Numbered from the stretch's first letter, positions 36,191 to 45,119 are shown. The stretch: DNA of 64,000 nt from Chloroflexota bacterium (GCA_020849725.1 JADLAZ010000109.1:46293-110292), one strand, 5' to 3'. A program made the numbers and translations. Notes: a model not told the origin generated them from the sequence alone.

Positions 36191-37447
36191 TCAGGCGTCC
36201 CGGCCGAGCAGCGTGTCGAGGCGGGCGGTCAGGTCAGGGTCGTGGGGCGAGACGGTCGGGGCGTCGGCCGCGACCAGCTCCGGGTGCTTCAGCCCGGAGC
36301 CGCAACTGAACAGCACGATCTGCTCGTCGCCGCGCACGACGCCGTTGGCCAGCAGCCGGCGCAGGCCGGCGACGGTCGCGCCGCTCTCCGGCGAGCCGTT
36401 AATGCCCTCCCAACGCGCCAGGTCGGCCGTGCCGCGCAGGATCGCCTGGTCCGTCACCGTGATGCAGACGCCGCCGCTGGCGCGCACGGCGCGCAGGATC
36501 AGATAGTCGCCGATGGCGATCGGCACGCGCATACCCGGCGCGACGGTGTGGGCATCCTCCCACAACCGGGCGCTCTCGACACCCTCGTCGTAGGCGCGCA
36601 CGATCGGCGCGCAGCCCTCGGCCTGGACGACGATCATTTTCGGCCGCGCCGGCCCGATCAGGCCCAGCTGCTCCAACTCGTCGAACGCCTTCCACATGCC
36701 GACGATGCCGGTGCCGCCGCCGGTGGGGTAGATGATGACGTCGGGCAGACGCCAGTCGCCCTGCTCGGCCAGTTCCAGCCCCAGCGTCTTCTTACCCTCC
36801 TGGCGGTACGGCTCGCGCAGTGTTGACACATCGAACCAGCCGCGCGCCGGACCCTGCTCGCGCACAATGCGGCCACAGTCGTTGATCAGGCCATTGACAC
36901 GCACGACCCGCGCGCCGAAGGCGAGCGCCTCGCGCACCATCGCGCTGGGCGTGTCAGCCGGCACGAAAATGACCGCCGGCAAGCCGGTGCGGGCGGCGTA
37001 GGCGGCCAGCGCGCTGCCGGCGTTACCGGCCGACGGGATCGCCAGCGCCATCGCGCCCAGCTCGCGGGCGCGGGAGACGGCCATGCTCAGCCCGCGCGCC
37101 TTGAAGCTGGCGGTCGGGTTCAGCCCCTCGTCCTTGATCAGCAAGTTGGCGCAGCCCAGCGCCGCCCCCAGCCGTGGCGCCGTCAGCAGCGGCGTGCCAC
37201 CCTCGCCCAGTGTCGTCACGTTGGCGGTCTGCTGGACCGGCAACAGCTCGGCGTAGCGCCACATGGTGAGCGGGCGGTCGCGCAGCGCCGCCGGCGTCAG
37301 CGTGCGGCGGGCGCGGTCGAGGTCGTAGTGGGCCAGCAGTACCTTGCCGCAGCGCCGGCAGGTCGTCTGGAGCTGATCGGGCGGGTGGACCTCGCCGCAG
37401 GCGCTGCAGGCCAGGTGGGTCAGCGTGCTGAGCGTCGTCCCGGCCAT
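36191..37447 (-). CDS. thrC: threonine synthase with N-terminal zinc ribbon
   Basis: Threonine synthase converts O-phospho-L-homoserine to threonine with PLP. The 418-residue chain starts with a zinc ribbon (Cys14, 17, 30, 33). It has the PLP Lys116 in NPTASFKARGLSMA, the phosphate-binding SAGNAGSALAAYAA, IIYPTGGGTGIVGMWKAF and a C-terminal LFSCGSGLKHPEL. This is the class II type common in archaea and Chloroflexota. The start is ATG 37447. No other threonine gene is adjacent. Confidence 0.88.
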   Translation of the reverse strand: MAGTTLSTLTHLACSACGEVHPPDQLQTTCRRCGKVLLAHYDLDRARRTLTPAALRDRPLTMWRYAELLPVQQTANVTTLGEGGTPLLTAPRLGAALGCANLLIKDEGLNPTASFKARGLSMAVSRARELGAMALAIPSAGNAGSALAAYAARTGLPAVIFVPADTPSAMVREALAFGARVVRVNGLINDCGRIVREQGPARGWFDVSTLREPYRQEGKKTLGLELAEQGDWRLPDVIIYPTGGGTGIVGMWKAFDELEQLGLIGPARPKMIVVQAEGCAPIVRAYDEGVESARLWEDAHTVAPGMRVPIAIGDYLILRAVRASGGVCITVTDQAILRGTADLARWEGINGSPESGATVAGLRRLLANGVVRGDEQIVLFSCGSGLKHPELVAADAPTVSPHDPDLTARLDTLLGRDA

Positions 37448-37591
37448 GTGACCTGCCTCCCGCGCCTCTCCCCCGATCGTCACCAGCGGTGAGTGCCGCC
37501 ATGTCGGCTGCCTCGCGCCCGTGGCCGGCGCCGGGCATCCTAGCACGGGCCACCGGGCCGATGGTATTGCAATCGCCCAACTGCCGCGACC

Positions 37592-37620
37592 TTGACAAGC
37601 GGTCCCCGAGTCGGTAGCCT
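37592..37620 (+). promoter_or_regulatory. promoter of tRNA-Gly
   Basis: A perfect TTGACA (37592-37597) is followed after 17 bases by TAGCCT (37615-37620), nine bases before the tRNA. This is a strong -35 with a GC-rich -10, as is common for stable RNA promoters. Confidence 0.65.
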
Positions 37621-37629
37621 TCCGACAGT

Positions 37630-37701
37630 GCACCCAAAGTGTTGGCGGTGGCACGGCTGCTTCCCAAGCAGCAAGCACGGGTTCGACCCCCGTTGGGTGC
37701 T
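37630..37701 (+). tRNA. tRNA-Gly(CCC)
   Basis: The cloverleaf is complete. Acceptor stem GCACCCA/TGGGTGC; D stem GTG/CAC with a GG-containing loop; anticodon stem GCTGC/GCAGC with loop TTCCCAA (anticodon CCC at 37663-37665); a four-base variable loop; T stem ACGGG/CCCGT with loop TTCGACC. The discriminator base is T at 37701, usual for bacterial tRNA-Gly. CCA is not encoded. Its own promoter and terminator flank it. Confidence 0.95.
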
Positions 37702-37708
37702 TTGCGAG

Positions 37709-37733
37709 GCCGCTCCATCCGGAGCGGCTTTAT
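37709..37733 (+). terminator. terminator of tRNA-Gly
   Basis: GCCGCTCC and GGAGCGGC form a perfect 8-bp stem with loop ATCC, followed by TTTAT. It begins eight bases after the tRNA. The T run is short, but position and stem support a terminator. Confidence 0.7.
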
Positions 37734-37989
37734 GCTGCCCGCGACCGGCCGGCGCGATCTCTCCTTGGCAGGGACAGCGCGGTATCGCTCGTGGAAGCTG
37801 ACGACCGGCAGGGCTGTCAAGTCGTCTGACGCACAATGCCGTAGAGTTTCGATAGAATCGGTGCTGCGTCTATCTGTCAGTTCCATAGACCGAGGCGTAT
37901 ACTCGCAGAGGACATTGCAAGGGTAGCAGCGTCCGAAATGGGTGACAGATGGCGGCCATGCGCCGCCGCACGTGAGGAAGGGCAGGACC

Positions 37990-38499
37990 ATGGCGACAAC
38001 TCAGAAGTTCCCCGGTAGCAAGGGCGACGGCAGCGCGATCGATCAGTTGGAGGAGGCGCTGTTCGAGATTTCCTGGCTGGGTCAGAAGCAGTTCGCCGTC
38101 GAGTTGGCACCGTTCAAGCTGACCGTGCCGCAGTTCTTCACGCTGCTGTTCGTCTCAGCCAACGAGGGCGGCTGCACGATGAGTCAACTGGCCAACCAGA
38201 CGCGCCACTCGCTGGCGACGATGACCGGCATCGTCGACCGGCTGGTCAAGCTCAATCTGGTCGAGCGCGGCAGCAATCCGGACGACCGCCGGATTGTGCT
38301 GGTGATGCTGACCAAGACGGGCCGCAACCAACTCGACGAAGTTCACGCCACGCGCCGCAAGCACCTGGAGGAGGCGTTCGGTCGGCTGAGCGCGAAGGAC
38401 CAGGGCGATCTGGTGCGGCTGCTCCGCAGCTTCTCGGCCGCACTCGGCGTGCACGAAGGCGCCGGCCCGGCTCGCGGTGTCCGCCGCCGCACTTCCTGA
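37990..38499 (+). CDS. MarR-family transcriptional regulator
   Basis: The 169-residue protein has the winged-helix MarR core: LTVPQFFTLLFVSANEGGCTMSQLANQT split over two helices, then the recognition helix HSLATMTGIVDRLVKLNLVERG and the wing NPDDRRIVLVMLTKTGR. An Arg/Ala-rich tail ends the chain. The GAGGAAGG site upstream supports ATG 37990. TATACT at 37896-37901 is a likely -10. It is convergent with the CAP-domain gene. Its target is unknown; the closest other operon is on its left beyond the tRNA. Confidence 0.85.
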   Translation: MATTQKFPGSKGDGSAIDQLEEALFEISWLGQKQFAVELAPFKLTVPQFFTLLFVSANEGGCTMSQLANQTRHSLATMTGIVDRLVKLNLVERGSNPDDRRIVLVMLTKTGRNQLDEVHATRRKHLEEAFGRLSAKDQGDLVRLLRSFSAALGVHEGAGPARGVRRRTS

Positions 38500-38513
38500 C
38501 CCAGGCGCCCGGC

Positions 38514-38990
38514 TCAGGGTTCGATCAGGATGACCGCGTAGTAGTGGAGCGCACCGTCGACGGCGTGACCCAGGCCGACCCGGCTGAAGCGCGCGTTGAG
38601 CAGCACCGCCCGATGTGGCGGGCTGCTCAGCAGCGCCCGTGCCGCCTCGGCCACCGTTCGATCAGCGGGGTAGTTGTTGCGCTGGAGTGTCTCACCGGCC
38701 CAAGTAAACGGCACACCGCGCGCCGGCAGCAACGTCAGTACCGTCTGCCCCTCAGGCGTGGTGTGGCTGAAGTAGCGCCGGTGCGCCATGTCGTCGGCGC
38801 GCTCGTGGGCTAGCTTCGCCAGTGTCGCCTCGATTACCAGCGGTGACGCGCCAGCCTGCTGGCGGGCCAGGTTCAGGTGCGCAGCCAGGGTGACCTCTTC
38901 GCTCGGTAGATCGCGCGTCGCCAGCACCGGCGACGCCGCGCCCAGCGTCAGGATCAGAGTGGCCAACAGGGCCAGCAGACGCGCACGCAT
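38514..38990 (-). CDS. secreted CAP/SCP-domain protein
   Basis: The 158-residue protein starts with a signal peptide (MRARLLALLATLILTLGA, cleavage near ATRDL). The rest is a CAP domain: a first helix with LAAHLNLARQQAG, HERADDMAHRRYFSHTTPEG with the conserved His, GETLQRNNYPADRTVAEAARALLSSPPH across the next helices, and RVGLGHAVDG. Bacterial CAP proteins are extracellular; their activity is poorly defined. I start at ATG 38990 because the extra upstream residues are Arg-rich and would precede the signal peptide. Confidence 0.82.
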   Translation of the reverse strand: MRARLLALLATLILTLGAASPVLATRDLPSEEVTLAAHLNLARQQAGASPLVIEATLAKLAHERADDMAHRRYFSHTTPEGQTVLTLLPARGVPFTWAGETLQRNNYPADRTVAEAARALLSSPPHRAVLLNARFSRVGLGHAVDGALHYYAVILIEP

Positions 38991-39460
38991 GCCCAGGCTC
39001 CTCCGGCGCGGCGGCCGCCACCGGCGTCGTGGCGAGGCCACGCGCTCGGATCGGCCGAGGCGTCGTCTGTCGCTGGCGGTCAGGCGTGCTCGGCGGCGGC
39101 CGAACCCCGCATCGGCGCGTCTCCGCTCGACTCAGCGCGAGCGGTGGACGGCATCCCTGCGCACTGGCTCCAGCACCCGAGGACCCCGCACGGTCCTCGC
39201 TTTCACCATCGGCGGCCGGCCGGCGCGGTGAACCCGGACACTGGTCCTATCCAGCCTGGACGCCGCAGCGCCCCACAGGCGCGAAATTAGTCGCCGGTCA
39301 ATGGCTCGTCACCGGCCGGCGGCGGGCTGGCTGGTCGTACGGTACTCGCGCTGTCGCGCCTGAGGCCGGCAGGGCCTGCGGGCGCCGGTATAATCGCCGG
39401 CAGTGCGGTCGGCTGGGCGAGTCACCACGGCCAGCAGTGGCGTTCGCTGGAGAGGATGCG

Positions 39461-39946
39461 ATGGCGTCGATTCTCGTCAAGTTGTTCGAGCATCACCGCT
39501 GGGCCAACCTGCGCGCCGTCGTGGCCTGCGCCGTCCTGACCGACGCGCAGCTCGATGCGACCGTGGCTGGCACGGCCGGCTCCGTGCGCGACACGCTGAT
39601 GCACATTGCCGGCGCCGAGCAGAGCTACGTCCGGCGGCTGAGTGGCCGCCAGCCGACGTTTCAGACACGCGACGGCTGGCCGGGTATTGCACGCCTGCAG
39701 CACGAGCTTGACGAGAGCGGCACGGCCTTGATCGAGCTGGCCGGCCGCGCTGACCCGGACGAGGTGCTGACCGGCGAGCGCGAGGGCCGGCCGTACCGGG
39801 TGGCGGCCACTACGATTTACGTCCAGGCGATCAACCACGCCACCGAGCACCGCTCCCAGATCGCGACCATCCTGACCCAGCAGGGCCTCGAGCCACCCGA
39901 CTTCTCCGGTTGGGCCTGGGACCGCGAGTTGCCGCCGGGGCGGTGA
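39461..39946 (+). CDS. DinB-family four-helix protein
   Basis: This 161-residue protein is a DinB/YfiT-like four-helix bundle. The metal-binding triad is His48 (LMHIAGAEQSY), His126 and His130 (NHATEHRSQI). The family includes bacillithiol and mycothiol S-transferases and damage-inducible proteins, so a thiol-transferase-like role is possible. GGAGAGG before ATG 39461 sets the start. The gap 38991-39460 has nothing recognisable apart from the start of this gene. Confidence 0.85.
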   Translation: MASILVKLFEHHRWANLRAVVACAVLTDAQLDATVAGTAGSVRDTLMHIAGAEQSYVRRLSGRQPTFQTRDGWPGIARLQHELDESGTALIELAGRADPDEVLTGEREGRPYRVAATTIYVQAINHATEHRSQIATILTQQGLEPPDFSGWAWDRELPPGR

Positions 39947-40155
39947 CGCCGCGTGGCGGTATCCAGTGCTTTCCCACCCGGCCATCCCACGGCGCCAGCG
40001 GTCTGGACCCCAGCGTTCACCGGGGAGACTGATGGACGCGGTGGCCGGTGTGGACCGGGTGGATACCGCGCGCCGGAGCCAGCCAGCCACCGGTGACCGA
40101 ATTGCCACGGCTACTGCCCCGGCGAATGCCTGGCTTTGCTCCGCCCGCTGGCCCG

Positions 40156-40560
40156 CTACAGGCCGTGGCTGTGGAAGCGCTCCACGTGCAGGTGAATGCC
40201 GAGCCGATCGCTGCCCTTGATCACCTCCCAGCGGCCTGAGCCGAGGCGCAGGCCCAGGTAGCGAACCGACATCCGGTTGACCTCGGTCTCCTGCAGCGCG
40301 CGGTCCTCGACGATCTCGGCCCGGCCGCTCAGCGTCACGTAGCGCATGCCGTCTTCGACACAGATGGCCATGCGCGGGTCGCGGCGCACGTTACGCTCCT
40401 TCAGCAGGCCGCGGGTCATGTTCAGGACGAGATAATCGTCGGTCAGGTCGTACCACATCGTCGTCAGTTGCGGCGTGCCATCCGCATTGATCGTGGCCAT
40501 GACGCAGTAGTGCGGCGCCTCCAGAAAGGCGCGCACCGGGTCGGGTAGCACGAGCGCCAT
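40156..40560 (-). CDS. PPOX-class (pyridoxamine-phosphate-oxidase-like) flavin/F420 protein
   Basis: The 134-residue chain has the split-barrel PPOX fold: VRAFLEAPHYCVMATINADGTPQLTTMWY across the first strands, YLVLNMTRGLLKERNVRRDPR with the cofactor phosphate-binding Arg/Lys, and YVTLSGRAEIVED. Short proteins of this type in Actinobacteria and Chloroflexota often bind F420 or FMN and reduce small molecules. AGGAGAGAAG precedes ATG 40560. The 210 bases between it and the DinB gene show nothing. Confidence 0.8.
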   Translation of the reverse strand: MALVLPDPVRAFLEAPHYCVMATINADGTPQLTTMWYDLTDDYLVLNMTRGLLKERNVRRDPRMAICVEDGMRYVTLSGRAEIVEDRALQETEVNRMSVRYLGLRLGSGRWEVIKGSDRLGIHLHVERFHSHGL

Positions 40561-40684
40561 CTTCTCTCCTGGGTGTTGGGCGGGTGGGTCCGGCATGCGA
40601 TACTGGCGCCATCGTAGCAGACGCGGACGGGAGGTGAGGGGCATGGCGCTGCGCGTGACGCTCGACCGCGGCGGGGCACGGAAC

Positions 40685-40790
40685 GGACGGGGAGGAAACC
40701 GAGAATGAACGCGAATGATGCGAAGACGAGGTCGCCGCATAGACTGCTAAAGTTCTATCTATCTGCGTAAATTCGCGGTTCCATCCGTCC
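40685..40790. repeat. imperfect inverted-repeat element before the dienelactone hydrolase gene
   Basis: Left end GGACGG..GGAAACCGAGAAT..ACGC and right end GCGT..ATTCGCGGTTCC..CCGTCC (ending 40790) pair over about 26 bases with a few mismatches. The interior is AT-richer than its surroundings. It looks like a decayed palindromic element sitting just upstream of ATG 40814. Confidence 0.5.
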
Positions 40791-40813
40791 CTGACACGAG
40801 GAGGCAACACACT

Positions 40814-41488
40814 ATGGGTGACACGATCACGTTTCCGACCAATGGGCGCGCGGGGTCGGGCTACCTGGCGCGAGCGAGCGCGGCCAGCGCGCCGGGCGTC
40901 ATCGTCATTCAGGAGTGGTGGGGCGTGAACCGGCACATCAAGGCGGTGGCTGACCGCCTGGCCGCCGCTGGCTACACCGCGCTGGCGCCGGACCTGTACC
41001 ATGGCGTCACCACGGCCGAGCCGGACGAGGCGGCCAAGCTGCTGATGGCCCTCAACATCGGCGAGGCGGCCAAAGACCTGCACGGCGCCATCGCTCATCT
41101 GAGCGCCCTGACCGGCGACCGGCCGGTCGGCACGGTCGGCTTCTGCATGGGTGGCGCGCTCAGCCTGTTTGCCGCCTGCGAGAACCCCGACACCGTCGCC
41201 GCCTGCGTCGACTTCTATGGCGGTCACCCGAAGGTGGCGTACAACCTGGCGACGCTGACCGCACCGGTCCTGGGCTTCTTCGGCGAACTCGATACCGGCG
41301 TCTCGCCGGCGGTCGTTGACGTGTTGCGGCAGCGGCTGGCCGAGGCCGGCAAGGAATACACGTTCACCAGCTACCCCGACGCCGACCACGCCTTCTTCAA
41401 CGACGACCGGCCCGAGGTCTACGATGCCGCTGCCGCCGACGACGCCTGGCGCCAGATGATGGCCTTCTACGACCAGCTCCTGCACTGA
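40814..41488 (+). CDS. dienelactone hydrolase family protein
   Basis: This 224-residue alpha/beta hydrolase has the cysteine nucleophile of the family, Cys111 in GFCMGG, with Asp160 in GELDTGVSP and His192 in DADHAFFND. The EWWGVN segment near residue 35 is also typical. The family hydrolyses carboxymethylenebutenolide in chlorocatechol degradation, though many members act on other esters. No catechol genes are nearby. GAGGCAACAC precedes the ATG. Confidence 0.88.
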   Translation: MGDTITFPTNGRAGSGYLARASAASAPGVIVIQEWWGVNRHIKAVADRLAAAGYTALAPDLYHGVTTAEPDEAAKLLMALNIGEAAKDLHGAIAHLSALTGDRPVGTVGFCMGGALSLFAACENPDTVAACVDFYGGHPKVAYNLATLTAPVLGFFGELDTGVSPAVVDVLRQRLAEAGKEYTFTSYPDADHAFFNDDRPEVYDAAAADDAWRQMMAFYDQLLH

Positions 41489-41559
41489 GTCGAAACGACG
41501 CCACTGGAGACTGCCGCACCAGTGGCGTCGTCATGCGTCATGCCATCACGCGGCGCGCG

Positions 41560-42861
41560 TCAGACGGCGCCTTCCTCCTTGAGCATGGTCAGGGCGCTGT
41601 CGAAGGCGGCCACAGTCTGGTCGATCTCGGCTGGACCGTGGCTGGCCGAGACGATCAGGCTCAGGCCGGAGGGGTCGACGCCGCCCAGTTGCATCGCCGC
41701 CTTGAAGCGGTGCATCACCAGCCGGCCCGGAATCTTCGGCGCACTGAAGCTGACTGGCACCACCGACACCGGCCCGCCGGCCTTGCCGGCGACGCCGTGA
41801 CGGGCGAACGCCTCGTTGAAGCCGGCCCGGATAGCGTCGGCCGTCGCGTTCGCGCGCAGTTGGATCGCCGGGTCGCGGACGATGTTGAGGCAGGCGATGC
41901 CGGCTGCGGCCGACAGCGGATTGCCGTTGTAGGTGCCAGGGTGCGGAATGCGCTGGTGGCGCACCCACGCCGCGTCATCGCTCTGGTAGAAGCGGGCAAA
42001 CAGCTCGGCTTTGCCGGTGACTGCGCCGCCATTCAGTCCGCCGGCCAGGATCTTGGCCACCGTCGTCAGGTCGGGCGTGACGCCGTAGTACTCCTGCGCG
42101 CCGCCGGGCGCGTAGCGGAAGCCGGTGACCACCTCATCGAAGATGAGATAGACGCCGCGAGCGGTGCACAGGTCGCGCACGGCCTGCAGATACTCCGTCC
42201 CCAACTGATCGGCGATCAAGATGACGGCGGCGATGTCGTTGCGGCTGTCGAGCAGCGCCGTCAGCGCGGCGATGTCGCGCGCCGGCACACTGACGACCGT
42301 GTCCCACAGCGCCTTGGGCACACCGGCAGCGATCGGCTCGTTGTACGGTGGCTGCATGGCCATGGTGGCGTAGTCGTGCCAGCCGTGGAAGTGCCCCTGC
42401 ATCTTGCAGATGACGTCCTTGCCGGTGACGGCGCGCGCCATGCGCATCGCCAACATTGTCGCCTCGGTGCCGGACGAGGTGAACTTGACCATGCCGCCGC
42501 GCGCCGACGGCACGATGGCCTTCACCTGCTCGCCCCAGATGATCTCCTGCTCGTGGCTGGCGCCGAGGTGGGTGCCGCGCGTCGCCTGGTGCCGCAGCGC
42601 CTCGACGATGGCTGGGTGGCCGTGACCGAGCAGCAGCGCGCCGTGCCCGCCGAAGTAGTCGATGTACTCGTGGCCGTCGACGTCCCACTTGCGTGGCCCC
42701 TGGGCGTGGGTGCAGTAGATCGGGAATGGCTCGTGGTAGCGCCCATCATGGGTGACGCCGTCGGGGAAGACCGCCTTGGCGCGCTGGTGGAGCGCGATCG
42801 ACCCCGGCATCTTGTGCGCACGGGCCTCGTCGATCGTCTGGGAGCGGACCGGAGCAGCCAT
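41560..42861 (-). CDS. class III aminotransferase, glutamate-1-semialdehyde-aminomutase-like
   Basis: The 433-residue PLP enzyme follows the GSA aminomutase/class III pattern: FFGGHGALLLGHGHP-like DYFGGHGALLLGHGHP, FTSSGTEATMLAMRMAR, the phosphate-site HGWHDY, LIFDEVVTGFR and the Lys in AKILAGGLNGGA. It lacks the HemL start GGVNSP (it has PDGVTHDG), and the GSA-specific GGNMG is not seen. It is more likely another aminotransferase than the haem enzyme. AGGAGGG upstream supports ATG 42861. It lies after tyrS on the same strand, 216 bases on. That gap holds an imperfect hairpin near 42990-43076. Confidence 0.85.
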   Translation of the reverse strand: MAAPVRSQTIDEARAHKMPGSIALHQRAKAVFPDGVTHDGRYHEPFPIYCTHAQGPRKWDVDGHEYIDYFGGHGALLLGHGHPAIVEALRHQATRGTHLGASHEQEIIWGEQVKAIVPSARGGMVKFTSSGTEATMLAMRMARAVTGKDVICKMQGHFHGWHDYATMAMQPPYNEPIAAGVPKALWDTVVSVPARDIAALTALLDSRNDIAAVILIADQLGTEYLQAVRDLCTARGVYLIFDEVVTGFRYAPGGAQEYYGVTPDLTTVAKILAGGLNGGAVTGKAELFARFYQSDDAAWVRHQRIPHPGTYNGNPLSAAAGIACLNIVRDPAIQLRANATADAIRAGFNEAFARHGVAGKAGGPVSVVPVSFSAPKIPGRLVMHRFKAAMQLGGVDPSGLSLIVSASHGPAEIDQTVAAFDSALTMLKEEGAV

Positions 42862-43077
42862 GAACCAACCCTCCTCTGTGCTGTGACGCCGGCCGAGCCA
42901 ACGCCGCCTATCCCTGCGCGCCCGCGGTGCCCCTGGCAAGGGCTGTCTATCAGGTCGTAATCACCACGGTGCTGCTGGTGAAGTGTACACGACATTGCAC
43001 CGTGTCGCACACCCCACCGATCGCGGCCGGTTCTCTCTCCCCCTGCGAGAGAAGCATGGTGAGGGTGACACACCGGG

Positions 43078-44298
43078 TCAGGCCGGCTCGACACGGCGCA
43101 GGTGCTTCTTGCCGGAGCGCAGCAGCAGCGGGCCGGCGCCCGTGTGCGTGATACGTGCCTCGACACCGGCCACGGCCACGCCATTGACGTAGGCGCCGCC
43201 CTGCTCCACCAGGCGGCGGGCCTCGCCGCGTGATCGCGCCAGGCCGGCGGCGACGAGCAGGTCGACGATCGGCACGCCGGCGGCCAGGTCGGCGGCCGGC
43301 AGCGTCACACTGGGGATGGCGCTCAGGTCATCGCTGGCGCCGCCGAAGGCCGCCTGCGAGGCCGCCCGCGCTTCCTCGGCCGCCGCCCGGCCGTGCGTCA
43401 GCGCGGTCGCCTCGACGGCCAGCACTTCCTTCGCCTGGCGCAGCTCGGCCCCCGCTAATGCCGCCAACGCCCGCACCTCGTCCATCGGCAGGAAGGTGAA
43501 CAGCGCCAGGAAGCGGCCGACATCGGCGTCCTCGGTGTTGATCCAGAACTGGTAGTAGTCGTACGGCGGCGTGCGTGCGGCGTCGAGCCAGACCGCGCCC
43601 TGCTCGGTCTTGCCCATCTTTGCGCCCGACGCCGTCGTCAGGAGCGGCGTCGCGAGCACGAAGGCGCGCTGACCCTCGACCTTGCGGATCAGGTCGGCGC
43701 CGGCCAGGCAGTTGGCCCACTGGTCGGTGCCACCGACCTGCAGCCGGCACTGCTCGTGCTGGTGCAGGTGGAGGAAGTCGTAGGCTTGCAGCAGCATGTA
43801 GTTGAATTCCAGGAAAGTCAGCCCCGTCTCCAAACGGGTCTTGTAGGCCTCGGCCGCCAGCATGTGGTTGATCGAGAAATGGATGCCGATGTCGCGCAGG
43901 AAGTCGAGGTAAGCGAGCGGGCGCAGCCAGTCGGCGTTGTTGACCATGATCGCCTGGCCGGGGGAAAAGTCGAGGTAGCGGCTGAGCTGCTCGCGCAGGC
44001 CGACCATGTTGGCCTCGATCTCGGCCAGCGTCATGATCGGCCGGCCGGTGTTGCGGAAGCTGGGGTCACCGACCATGCCGGTGCCGCCGCCGACGACAGC
44101 AATCGGCCGGTGGCCGGCACGCTGGAGCTGGGCCATGACCATGATCTGCAGCAGGCTGCCGACGTGCAGGCTGTTGGCGGTCGGGTCGAAGCCGATGTAG
44201 AAGCGGATCGGCTGCGCCATCGCCGCCCGCAGTCCAGCCTCGTCGGAGATATTGTCAATGTAGCCGCGCTCGCGCAGCGTATCTAGCGCGCTGGCCAT
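43078..44298 (-). CDS. tyrS: tyrosyl-tRNA synthetase
   Basis: TyrRS charges tRNA-Tyr. The 406-residue chain has the class I marks: IGFDPTANSLHVGS with the HIGH-like HVG, VGGGTGMVGDP, QVGGTDQWANCLAG, and KMGKTEQGAVWLD as the KMSKS loop. It ends in an S4-type RNA-binding domain (ARSRGEARRLVEQGGAYVNG). This KMSKS variant and the HVG form are of the TyrRS-2 (TyrZ) type. GAGGAGGGGCGAC precedes ATG 44298. A T-box leader with a tyrosine specifier lies upstream. Confidence 0.96.
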   Translation of the reverse strand: MASALDTLRERGYIDNISDEAGLRAAMAQPIRFYIGFDPTANSLHVGSLLQIMVMAQLQRAGHRPIAVVGGGTGMVGDPSFRNTGRPIMTLAEIEANMVGLREQLSRYLDFSPGQAIMVNNADWLRPLAYLDFLRDIGIHFSINHMLAAEAYKTRLETGLTFLEFNYMLLQAYDFLHLHQHEQCRLQVGGTDQWANCLAGADLIRKVEGQRAFVLATPLLTTASGAKMGKTEQGAVWLDAARTPPYDYYQFWINTEDADVGRFLALFTFLPMDEVRALAALAGAELRQAKEVLAVEATALTHGRAAAEEARAASQAAFGGASDDLSAIPSVTLPAADLAAGVPIVDLLVAAGLARSRGEARRLVEQGGAYVNGVAVAGVEARITHTGAGPLLLRSGKKHLRRVEPA

Positions 44299-44319
44299 GT
44301 CGCCCCTCCTCACCCGACA

Positions 44320-44600
44320 CCCGCACACGCAAACCGCCCCCATCCGGCGAAGGACGGGGGCGGCCGTGGTACCACCTTCGTGCGCCGCAACCTTGCGGTC
44401 GCGACCTCAGCGGGTGCGCGGGGGCGCATCCAGGCCCGCTAACGGGGGCCGGCCGGCCGGGCCTACTGCGCCCGAGGGCGGTTCAGCGGGCAGCTCGGGA
44501 GGGTAGTTCGCGCCGGCGCGTGCCACGGGCTTGCACCAGCCGCCCGCTCGCTGTGGGAGAACCGGGCCGGCGCTACTGGGTCTCCGTCGTCGCCATGGGC
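44320..44600 (-). promoter_or_regulatory. T-box riboswitch leader of tyrS, tyrosine specifier
   Basis: Read on the minus strand, stem I has AGTA (44577-44574) followed by GCGCCGG. This pairs with CCGGCGC, directly followed by GAACTACCC (44509-44501), in which TAC (44505-44503) is a tyrosine codon. The distal part reads GCGGCTGGTGCAAGC. The T-box AAGGTGGTACCACGG lies at about 44379-44365. A terminator stem CCGCCCCCGTCC/GGATGGGGGCGG with TTT follows, ending near 44330. The tyrS start is 30 bases on. Uncharged tRNA-Tyr should stabilise the antiterminator. Confidence 0.87.
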
Positions 44601-44672
44601 GAGCGGCGCCCAGAGGCAGCCGCCGTCGGATTGGGGGCTATTGTACGCGGCTGGCCGGCCAATCGCCAGCTC

Positions 44673-44817
44673 ACAAGGGTAGGTATTGGCCGACCTACCC
44701 ACTACCCTCCCCCCCCGTATCAGGGGGGAATCAAGGAGCAGTGCGTCAGGCTGTTCCCCCCTGATACGGGGGGTTAGGGGGTTCTCCTTACGCCGAACAG
44801 GAACTACCTACCCTTGT
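44673..44817. repeat. 145-bp MITE-like element with nested inverted repeats
   Basis: The ends ACAAGGGTAGGTA (44673-44685) and TACCTACCCTTGT (44805-44817) are exact inverted copies. Inside, arms at 44711-44730 and 44754-44773 (core CGTATCAGGGGGG) form a second perfect 20-bp inverted repeat. It sits between tyrS and the divergent glycan locus, and no protein is encoded in it. The remaining stretch 44818-45119 shows nothing else apart from a short leader ORF. Confidence 0.8.
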
Positions 44818-45119
44818 AAGCGGTCGCCAGGAGGGTGATGGGGCGCCGGACGGCCTGGACGGCGAAGCGCGGTGAGTCCTTGACAGTTCCACAAAGCCGG
44901 GCTATGGTCTTCCCCGGCTCTGAAGCCTGGAACGACTTTGGGCGTTCGTCCCGTGAGGGCGTGGCAACAGTGTGGCGTGGGCGGCCCGCGGCGGCTGAGC
45001 GTGGACCAGGCTGGCGCCCGCCGCGAGCGCGAGCGGGTCACCGGCCCTCGGTCCTGCCGCGCGGTCAGTGACGAGAGGACCATCGGCATGGGCGTGGGTA
45101 GCCAGACGGATCGGCGGCC

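Noticed and set aside
41560..42861. Naming this gene hemL
   Set aside because: The GGVNSP start and GGNMG segment of true GSA aminomutase are not present; only the class III fold is clear.
41533..42960. Long rightward open frame opposite the aminotransferase
   Set aside because: Composition is Gly/Arg/Asp-rich with no recognisable fold, and the leftward aminotransferase has all PLP motifs.
42990..43077. Riboswitch or palindromic element between tyrS and the aminotransferase
   Set aside because: Only a patchy hairpin (CTCTC.../GAGAG, and a GTGTCGCACACC/GGTGACACAC-like pair) is present, without good arms or a known pattern.
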